Source: Vibrio algivorus (GTDB taxonomy: Bacteria > Pseudomonadota > Gammaproteobacteria > Enterobacterales > Vibrionaceae). From it: DNA of 64,000 nucleotides. Shown one piece after another: positions 55,126-61,205 of the stretch (position 1 is the stretch's first letter; each line of letters opens with the position of its first letter). The notes beneath the pieces were generated by a model, which saw nothing but the letters and a program-made list of their open reading frames with translations, searched no databases and was not told the DNA's origin. The stretch lies in assembly GCF_002218005.2 (NCBI RefSeq), contig NZ_AP018678.1:1984001-2048000 (forward strand). Reading direction: 5' to 3'. The position numbers and the translations under genes are program-made.

Positions 55126-56616
55126 ATGATGATGTTCCTTTTTTGTGTAGCCGCATTGATTGCCGGTTACTTTATCTACGGAGCTTTCGTTGAAAAAGTT
55201 TTTGGTATTAAAGAAAATCGCACCACGCCGGCTTACTCAAAGCAAGATGGTGTGGACTACGTACCAATGTCAAATAAGAAAGTGTACTTAGTTCAACTAT
55301 TAAATATTGCTGGTGTCGGCCCAATTTTCGGCCCAATCATGGGTGCCCTTTACGGCCCAGCTGCAATGCTTTGGATTGTTTTAGGCTGTATTTTTGCAGG
55401 TGCGGTTCACGATTACTTCTCTGGTATGCTTTCTATTCGTAACGGTGGCGCTTCAGTTCCATCCATTACTGGCCGCTACCTAGGTAAAGGCGCGAAACAC
55501 TTCATGAACGTCTTTGCGATTGTGTTATTAATGCTAGTAGGCGTAGTATTTGTTTCCGCACCAGCAGGCATGATCAGCAACCTAGTAAACGAACAAACCA
55601 GTGCGACCATTTCGATGGGGACTATGGTTGCGATTATCTTTGGCTACTATATTGTAGCGACCATCGTTCCAATCGATAAAATTATTGGTCGTTTTTACCC
55701 ATTATTCGGCTTCTTACTCATTTTCATGTCTGTTGGCCTAATCAGCGCAATCGCATTCTCAAGCGACCAAGCGATTCTTGCTGGTTATAAATTTAGCGAC
55801 ATGTTCACCAACATGAACCCACATGATCTACCTCTATGGCCTGCACTATTTATTACGATTGCTTGTGGTGCGATTTCAGGCTTCCACGCTACACAGTCAC
55901 CTCTAATGGCTCGCTGCTTAGAAAATGAAAAGAACGGTCGTTTCGTATTCTTTGGTGCGATGATTGGTGAAGGTGTGATTGCACTTATTTGGTGTGCGAT
56001 TGCATTGTCATTCTTTGGTTCGATGGATGCACTAGGCGAAGCAGTGAAACACGGTGGTCCTGGTAATGTAGTTTACTCATCATCATTTGGTTTACTTGGT
56101 GTATTCGGTGGTGTGATTGCCTTCCTAGGTGTGGTGATTCTACCTATCACTTCAGGCGATACCGCATTCCGTTCTAGTCGTTTGATTCTTGCTGAATACT
56201 TCAACATGGAACAAAAGACACTAAAAAGCCGCTTACTAATGGCACTTCCATTATTCGTTATCGGTGGCATTTTGACTCAAGTCGATTTCGGCATCATCTG
56301 GCGCTACTTCGGTTTTGCTAACCAAACGACTGCAGTGATGATGCTTTGGACTGCATCGGCTTACCTACTGCGCTTTAACAAATTCCATTGGATCACCACA
56401 GTTCCTGCCATGTTTATGACGACGGTATGTATTACCTTTATCTTAAATAACAGCACATTAGGCTTTGGGCTACCAATGCAACTATCAACTATCATTGGTG
56501 TTGTTGCGATGCTTATCATCACAGGTTACGTGATTAAAATCTCTAAAGGTAAAGGCGACCCTGCTTTAGATGAAGCGGAAGAAGAGAAATTAAACGCGAA
56601 GCCAGAGACGGTGTAA
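55126..56616 (+). CDS. cstA: CstA-family carbon starvation/pyruvate transporter
   Basis: Polytopic membrane protein of 496 residues with about 13 helices. Family segments include LLNIAGVGPIFGPIMGALYG, GCIFAGAVHDYFSGMLSIRNGG and SGFHATQSPLMARCL. E. coli CstA and BtsT have about 700 residues, so this is a shorter form. Known members import pyruvate or peptides. The first of three consecutive ATGs (55126) is chosen, 8 bases after AGGA. Upstream BtsR-like sites suggest activation by the BtsSR pair. Strong codon bias suggests high expression. Confidence 0.9.
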   Translation: MMMFLFCVAALIAGYFIYGAFVEKVFGIKENRTTPAYSKQDGVDYVPMSNKKVYLVQLLNIAGVGPIFGPIMGALYGPAAMLWIVLGCIFAGAVHDYFSGMLSIRNGGASVPSITGRYLGKGAKHFMNVFAIVLLMLVGVVFVSAPAGMISNLVNEQTSATISMGTMVAIIFGYYIVATIVPIDKIIGRFYPLFGFLLIFMSVGLISAIAFSSDQAILAGYKFSDMFTNMNPHDLPLWPALFITIACGAISGFHATQSPLMARCLENEKNGRFVFFGAMIGEGVIALIWCAIALSFFGSMDALGEAVKHGGPGNVVYSSSFGLLGVFGGVIAFLGVVILPITSGDTAFRSSRLILAEYFNMEQKTLKSRLLMALPLFVIGGILTQVDFGIIWRYFGFANQTTAVMMLWTASAYLLRFNKFHWITTVPAMFMTTVCITFILNNSTLGFGLPMQLSTIIGVVAMLIITGYVIKISKGKGDPALDEAEEEKLNAKPETV

Positions 56617-56671
56617 GGCAGCGTTACTCGGAAGCTTGTGACTAGGGCGCGTTGCTTCTCGAAAAAGATAG

Positions 56672-56703
56672 AAACCGATAGTGAGAGACTATCGGTTTTT
56701 TTG
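56672..56703 (+). terminator. Terminator after cstA
   Basis: An 11-bp stem (AAACCGATAGT/ACTATCGGTTT) with a small purine loop and seven T. Just before it, 56625-56665 is a decayed piece resembling the AAGTTCCTAGTCAC-type repeat. Confidence 0.88.
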
Positions 56704-56856
56704 TGTATAAAGGACGGGGTAAAGCTGTTGGGATTAATGGTTTTTGGTTGATTGGGTTTAATGACGTAATTCATTTTTGAGCATAGACGACTTAGGATTA
56801 TTGAACTAAACCATTTCTATCAGACTAGGTGGAGTAACTTGACGCCTTAAATATTT

Positions 56857-56863
56857 GTTAGCC
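56857..56863 (-). other. Remnant attC end after the 236-residue gene
   Basis: GGCTAAC on the minus strand contains the gene's TAA stop and is followed by AAATATTTAAGGCGTC, like the start of an integron attC site; no matching GTTRRRY end is found within the next 130 bases, so the site looks truncated. Confidence 0.45.
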
Positions 56864-57568
56864 ATGTTTTCGCCAATCATTCATTATTTGAAATAAAGCA
56901 TATTGCTTAGCTAGTTTAAAGGAAGCTTCACTTGAATTAGGAGCAAAGAAAGAAATAGGCTCTCTTATTGAAACAACGAAGCACAAAAACTCAATTGAAC
57001 CTTTAGCTTTGTAAAAATTAATAGGTGCACCATAGTCAGAATCAGAAAATGCTCCGTGTAATATGCCATGGCGATTAGTTTTATCACGATGAGAATATCG
57101 CGCTGAATTAACGTAAAGATTATTATTAGTAAAGTGAACAAATGAATCTAACATTGCTACGATTTCATCCACTGCACCAAGTTGGTTTGCAATTACGTTT
57201 TCTTTAGAGTATTCAGCTAATGAAACAAAAACATTTTTAACATACTTTTCTGATATGCCTTTAGATTCTAGTATTTTCCGACCCACTCCTTCAATTACGG
57301 GAATAAGACCAGATACAGCAACATGGTGTAACCCTACAATTGCTTCAGCGATGATGAGCTTATAATCAGAGATATAGGGAACAATAGGATACCGATGCTT
57401 TACCATTGCAGCCAAATGGTCGTGGGTATAAATAAGGCTAAGTCGTGATTCTAAATTGGAATCATTATTTTGGGAAATATCCCCTGCAATTTCAACTAAA
57501 TACTCCATGTGAACATAAGGTGGAACAAACCACCCTGCTTTATTAAATAGTTCTTTATAGTAATCCAT
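56858..57568 (-). CDS. Hypothetical protein, probable integron cassette gene
   Basis: Not recognised. 236 residues, mostly helical in appearance, without signal peptide. It contains NRHGILHG near residue 167, an Arg-x4-His pattern reminiscent of HEPN ribonuclease domains, and a preceding helical region; this is suggestive only. Codon use is more A/T-rich than the core genes around it. The gene starts about 25 bases after an attC-like site and ends in a truncated one, so I place it in a mobile cassette. Cassette genes often encode defence or toxin functions, but nothing proves that here. Confidence 0.7.
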   Translation of the reverse strand: MDYYKELFNKAGWFVPPYVHMEYLVEIAGDISQNNDSNLESRLSLIYTHDHLAAMVKHRYPIVPYISDYKLIIAEAIVGLHHVAVSGLIPVIEGVGRKILESKGISEKYVKNVFVSLAEYSKENVIANQLGAVDEIVAMLDSFVHFTNNNLYVNSARYSHRDKTNRHGILHGAFSDSDYGAPINFYKAKGSIEFLCFVVSIREPISFFAPNSSEASFKLAKQYALFQIMNDWRKHG

Positions 57569-57592
57569 TCAATTCAATTAACTCAATTTAAT

Positions 57593-57664
57593 GGCTAACG
57601 CCTTGCTCACCGGAAAATTAGGAGCGCAGCGGGGAATTTTTCCGAATACAGCAACTTGTTAGGC
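57593..57664 (-). mobile_element. Integron attC-like recombination site
   Basis: On the minus strand the 72-bp site begins GCCTAAC directly in the stop codon of the preceding gene and ends GTTAGCC. Inside, TTGCT pairs with AGCAA and CGGAAAAATT with AATTTTCCG, giving the folded hairpin expected of attC. One core base differs from the GTTRRRY consensus (C for R). Confidence 0.75.
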
Positions 57665-58053
57665 TACACAGGCTTGACCTTATCACCAACATTAGGATCA
57701 TCAAAAGGCATAGCTTCTTTCTCCGGCTCCTCAACAACCTCGCTACTCAATGAGGCTAGAATCCCTGTTTGACGACGAATTACACGGCCTCTTGAAACTA
57801 CGCGATTAGATTTTATTGTGGTCATTTTGGGCTGAACATGGGTTGCTGTTCCTGTACCTCTAATTATTTCCAAATTACCCAAACTTTCTCCTGTTTCAGG
57901 ATCAGTCAATTCATCTGGGTCAACATAATAAACTAAAAAGTGATCGCCTTTTGTCACGCCATGCTCTGAGCCACGATTAATTACAAGGGTGTATTCATCA
58001 TTTACCTTTGCAACTAGCGCTGGGTAATTTGATTTTTGTATGTTATCTGCCAT
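57664..58053 (-). CDS. Hypothetical protein with FlgT-C-like domain, cassette gene
   Basis: Not firmly recognised; 129 residues. The first half (ALVAKVNDEYTLVINRGSEHGVTKGDHFLVY) resembles the SH3-like FlgT C-terminal/GspC-like pattern of a small beta-barrel, followed by a TDPETGESLGNLEI loop and an acidic tail. No signal peptide. It overlaps the upstream gene by 11 bases, so the two are translated together and probably act together. The stop codon lies in the attC-like site. Confidence 0.7.
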   Translation of the reverse strand: MADNIQKSNYPALVAKVNDEYTLVINRGSEHGVTKGDHFLVYYVDPDELTDPETGESLGNLEIIRGTGTATHVQPKMTTIKSNRVVSRGRVIRRQTGILASLSSEVVEEPEKEAMPFDDPNVGDKVKPV

Positions 58054-58597
58054 TTGAAATATCCTCTAAGATAAAGCTCGGCACAGATGCTTTAACAATT
58101 AATTTTTTCAACTCATCTTTAGAGTTAGCCATGATTTGGCTGAGCTTTTCACCAAAGTCATAATTATCCGTAATGACTATTTGGACTTTTTTATCATTCT
58201 GTACGTTTATTACTTTACCTACCCCTACAAGCCTTTCTAAATCATCTTCCAAGTAGTAAACAGAAATAATGGCATCATGTGATAAAAGTGGCGTAGGTTC
58301 CACTAAAAACAAAGCACAAGCTCCTGAGTAAGCTCTCGGCGCATCCTTAACATACATTACACGAGGGATTTTCGAACCTGATTCTTGGCATGCAGTCCAT
58401 GCAGCTCTCAACGCAACAACCACTGCAAAAAAAACCACAATTATTGCGGGCAAAATATACTTCAATTCAATACTGCTGGTCTCAGGCACCAAGTAAAAGA
58501 CTAGAAGGGCACCAATAAAGCTTAGAAAGGTTAATATCGCTCCCCAGCTTTTTATAGTGCTCTCCCATAGGAGACTACCAAAGGACAATTGTTTCAT
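58043..58597 (-). CDS. Hypothetical two-helix membrane protein, cassette gene
   Basis: Not recognised. 184 residues with two membrane helices (about 17-38 and 46-66) and a cytoplasmic or periplasmic C-terminal domain (IPRVMYVKDAPRAYSG, then VEPTPLLSHDAIISVYYLED). First gene of the cassette: its start is 32 bases after a GTTAGGC core site at 58629-58635. It overlaps the next gene, with which it may form a membrane-soluble pair. Confidence 0.7.
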   Translation of the reverse strand: MKQLSFGSLLWESTIKSWGAILTFLSFIGALLVFYLVPETSSIELKYILPAIIVVFFAVVVALRAAWTACQESGSKIPRVMYVKDAPRAYSGACALFLVEPTPLLSHDAIISVYYLEDDLERLVGVGKVINVQNDKKVQIVITDNYDFGEKLSQIMANSKDELKKLIVKASVPSFILEDISNGR

Positions 58598-58628
58598 TTA
58601 TAAATGAATCTCCTAAACATGATTTGTA

Positions 58629-58635
58629 GCCTAAC
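58629..58635 (-). other. Integron core site GTTAGGC before the cassette genes
   Basis: The minus strand reads ATTAAATTGTTAGGC, like the right end of an attC site, placed immediately before the first cassette gene as expected for a cassette junction. Confidence 0.55.
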
Positions 58636-58856
58636 AATTTAATAGACGGAAAAAATCCGTATAGTCTTCCCTCTATCTTCCCAGTCACTTTTTGTGACAG
58701 CAAGCTAAATAACTAAATTTATTCCTAAAGTAGAACTTATCTCATATTCACTCAGCATAAAATGCGGAAATAATCCGTATAGTTCACCAAAGCAAACTCA
58801 TGATAAAGAGGATAGCTATAGAACAGAATTTAACAAACATGAATAACTCCGACCCA

Positions 58857-58964
58857 GTCATCCCGCACATGAGCCTAAGCGAAGAAGATGCGGGATCTCA
58901 CTTTCACGTAAGTTTCATTGGTGTGAGAGATTCCGGATAATTCGTCCCTCATTTCCGGAATGAC
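58857..58964. repeat. Dispersed palindromic repeat (GTCATCCCG type)
   Basis: GTCATCCCGCACATGAG at the left is answered by CCGGAATGAC at the right; inner arms GATGCGGGATCTC and GAGAGATTCCGG are also complementary. This resembles a repeat common in Vibrio genomes and is not coding. Confidence 0.75.
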
Positions 58965-59010
58965 AGGTTTTAGCATACTCAAAGCCTAGAGTATGACTTG
59001 GCTAAAAAAC

Positions 59011-59044
59011 AAAAAGGCCGCTAGATTTTCACCTAGCGACCTTG
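59011..59044 (-). terminator. Terminator after fkpB-ispH
   Basis: The minus strand has AGGTCGCTAG and CTAGCGGCCT arms with an 8-nt loop, followed by T. Confidence 0.85.
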
Positions 59045-59103
59045 TTTAAATTTGTCTCAAGCCATCTTTTCCGAGCCACGAGTAACGTCTTTACCGAGCC
59101 CCG

Positions 59104-60048
59104 CTACTCCACATTCTTAATTTGCAGCTCTTTTGGCACTTCAAAAAACATATTTTCTTCACGGCCTAGTACTTCTTCTACATCACGTCCGCCTAGCTCT
59201 TTAATACGCTCAATGATTTGATTGACCAGCTCTTCAGGAGCCGATGCGCCTGCTGTAACACCAACTTTAGTTTTACCATCAAACCAAGCAGGATTAATAT
59301 CTTCAGAACAATCGGTCAAATAGCCTGGAGTGCCTAGTTTTTCTGATAGCTCTTTTAGTCGTGTTGAGTTTGATGAGTTTTTCGAGCCAACTACGACCAT
59401 CACATCAACGCTACCAGCCAAAATACGTACCGCATCTTGACGGTTCTGAGTCGCATAACAAATGTCATCTTTGCGCGGCCCTTGAATTTCAGGGAAAGTT
59501 TTACGTAAGGCATCAATCACATCAGAGGTTTCATCAACCGATAAGGTAGTTTGGCTAACATAATGTAAGTGAGTAGGATCTTTTACCACTAGTTTTTCAA
59601 CATCTTCTGGACGCTCAACCAGATACATACCACCGGTTTCGCTAGCGTATTGCCCCATAGTACCTTCGACTTCTGGGTGCCCTGCATGACCTATCAGAAC
59701 CACTTCCATATTGCGGCGACTCGCACGAGCAACTTCCATATGAACTTTGGTTACGAGAGGACAAGTGGCATCAAAAACCGTTAACTGACGTTCTTTGGCT
59801 TCTTGACGAACCGCTTGAGAGACACCGTGTGCTGAGAAGATAACAATATTGTCATCTGGCACTTCTGAGAGTTCTTCAACAAACACCGCGCCACGCTGCT
59901 TTAAGCCTTCAACCACAAAACGATTGTGTACCACTTCATGACGAACATAAATTGGTGGCTGATACATTTCTAATGCACGTTCAACAATACTGATCGCACG
60001 GTCTACACCAGCGCAGAAGCCACGTGGGTTGGCTAACAAAATTTTCAT
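59104..60048 (-). CDS. ispH: 4-hydroxy-3-methylbut-2-enyl diphosphate reductase
   Basis: Last enzyme of the MEP isoprenoid pathway, an Fe-S protein that makes IPP and DMAPP. The 314-residue product has the three cluster cysteines in RGFCAGVDRA, DATCPLVTKVH and DICYATQNRQDA. The start giving MKILLANPRG fits the family (E. coli 316); alternative ATGs at 60060 and 60072 would add 4 or 8 residues. It follows fkpB in the conserved lspA-fkpB-ispH order. Confidence 0.95.
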   Translation of the reverse strand: MKILLANPRGFCAGVDRAISIVERALEMYQPPIYVRHEVVHNRFVVEGLKQRGAVFVEELSEVPDDNIVIFSAHGVSQAVRQEAKERQLTVFDATCPLVTKVHMEVARASRRNMEVVLIGHAGHPEVEGTMGQYASETGGMYLVERPEDVEKLVVKDPTHLHYVSQTTLSVDETSDVIDALRKTFPEIQGPRKDDICYATQNRQDAVRILAGSVDVMVVVGSKNSSNSTRLKELSEKLGTPGYLTDCSEDINPAWFDGKTKVGVTAGASAPEELVNQIIERIKELGGRDVEEVLGREENMFFEVPKELQIKNVE

Positions 60049-60142
60049 GTCTTGGGTCATATCTCTGATCACTTAAGCGGCAATGAATGGCGCTATTCTA
60101 CCGATAACGTTTTTACAGGCAACCATTATCCCTAAATGCCAG

Positions 60143-60571
60143 CTATTCTACTGCTAAGATTTCCACATCAAAAACGACGTCTTGACCAACAAGAGGATGA
60201 TTAAAGTCAACCTTTACCGACTCACCGGTAACCTCAGAAATAATACCCGGAATCTCCATACCATCTCGGCCATTAAAAGCCATGATGGTGCCGACCTCTA
60301 ACTCTTGACCATTAAAACGGTTTTTATCCATATATTGAATAAAATCTGGGTTAGGTTCTCCAAAAGCATCTTTAGCTTCAAGCTCTATCGCTTTGCTTTC
60401 TCCGGTAGTTAAACCAATAAGGCAGGTTTCAAAGTTAGGGCTTAAACTGCCATCCCCCATGGTGAATTTAGCCGCTTTTCCCATATTGTGGGTACTATCA
60501 GCCACCGAGCCATCTTTTAGCTTAATGGTGAAATGCAAAGTGACCGTACTCTTTTCTGTAATTATCGACAC
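60143..60571 (-). CDS. fkpB: FKBP-type peptidyl-prolyl isomerase FkpB (SlpA)
   Basis: Small prolyl isomerase/chaperone of 142 residues in the SlyD/SlpA class: an FKBP half (TLHFTIKLKDGSVADST) interrupted by an insert-in-flap domain (about 65-130; DAFGEPNPDFIQYMDKNRF). Lacks the histidine-rich tail of SlyD. Lies between lspA and ispH. Confidence 0.9.
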   Translation of the reverse strand: MSIITEKSTVTLHFTIKLKDGSVADSTHNMGKAAKFTMGDGSLSPNFETCLIGLTTGESKAIELEAKDAFGEPNPDFIQYMDKNRFNGQELEVGTIMAFNGRDGMEIPGIISEVTGESVKVDFNHPLVGQDVVFDVEILAVE

Positions 60572-60626
60572 GAAAAATCCTTATTCTTTAAAATCAGCTT
60601 TACACGAGAAACGTTAACGGATTATA

Positions 60627-60660
60627 TAAAAAAGCGCCGCTGGAAAAACCGACGGCGCTT
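60627..60660 (-). terminator. Terminator after ileS-lspA
   Basis: The minus strand reads AAGCGCCG, a loop and CGGCGCTT followed by TTTTTATA. The stem is 8 bp or more and lies between lspA and fkpB, so fkpB-ispH may have a separate promoter or be reached by read-through. Confidence 0.85.
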
Positions 60661-60684
60661 GTAAATTGAAGCTAAATACCAAAA

Positions 60685-61203
60685 TTAATTCTCTGGTTGC
60701 TCTTTTTTAGAGCGAAAACCGTCAAGCACAATCATAACGGCACCAATACAAATGGCTGAATCTGCTAAGTTAAAGGCTGGCCAGTGATAATTGCCCCAAA
60801 AGAAATCGAGATAATCCACCACAAAACCATGCACAATTCGGTCAAATACATTGCCGAGTGCGCCACCAATCACTAAAGCATAAGCAACATTGTTCCAACG
60901 TTCTGTAGCAGGTAACTTACGCATCCACCACATCAACACGCCAGTCACAGCAAATGCAATGCCTGAGAATAACCAACGTTGCCAGCCTTCTTGATCACTT
61001 AAGAAGCTAAATGCTGCCCCTAAATTATGAACATAAAGTAGGTTAAAAAATGGCAACACTTCAATACGGTTTGCCCAACCATATCCCATGTTATCCATGA
61101 CAATTAACTTAATGCCAATGTCTAAGCAAAATACCAGAGCCGCTAGCCATAGCCAGCGAAGCCCTGTTTGTTTAATGAGATTACTCATATTAAGCGAACT
61201 CAT
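60685..61203 (-). CDS. lspA: Lipoprotein signal peptidase LspA
   Basis: Inner-membrane aspartyl peptidase that cleaves prolipoproteins after lipid attachment. 172 residues with four helices. The catalytic aspartates are in GNVFDRIVHGFVVDYLDF and FNLADSAICIGA. It begins two bases after ileS ends, the conserved ileS-lspA pair. The N-terminus may be five residues shorter. Confidence 0.95.
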   Translation of the reverse strand: MSSLNMSNLIKQTGLRWLWLAALVFCLDIGIKLIVMDNMGYGWANRIEVLPFFNLLYVHNLGAAFSFLSDQEGWQRWLFSGIAFAVTGVLMWWMRKLPATERWNNVAYALVIGGALGNVFDRIVHGFVVDYLDFFWGNYHWPAFNLADSAICIGAVMIVLDGFRSKKEQPEN

Positions 61204-61205
61204 AG

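Larger units (their letters stand above)
58598..59103. other. Intergenic region between cassette genes and ispH
   Basis: About 500 bases without a supported gene. It contains the GTTAGGC core (58629-58635, minus), two near-identical palindromes at 58647-58664 and 58765-58782, a dispersed palindromic repeat (58857-58964) and the ispH terminator (59011-59044). Confidence 0.75.

Noticed and set aside
59045..59100. CCGAGCCACGAGTAACG-type sequence near ispH considered as a further copy of the 99-bp palindrome
   Set aside because: Similarity is too weak and the inverted arms are missing.
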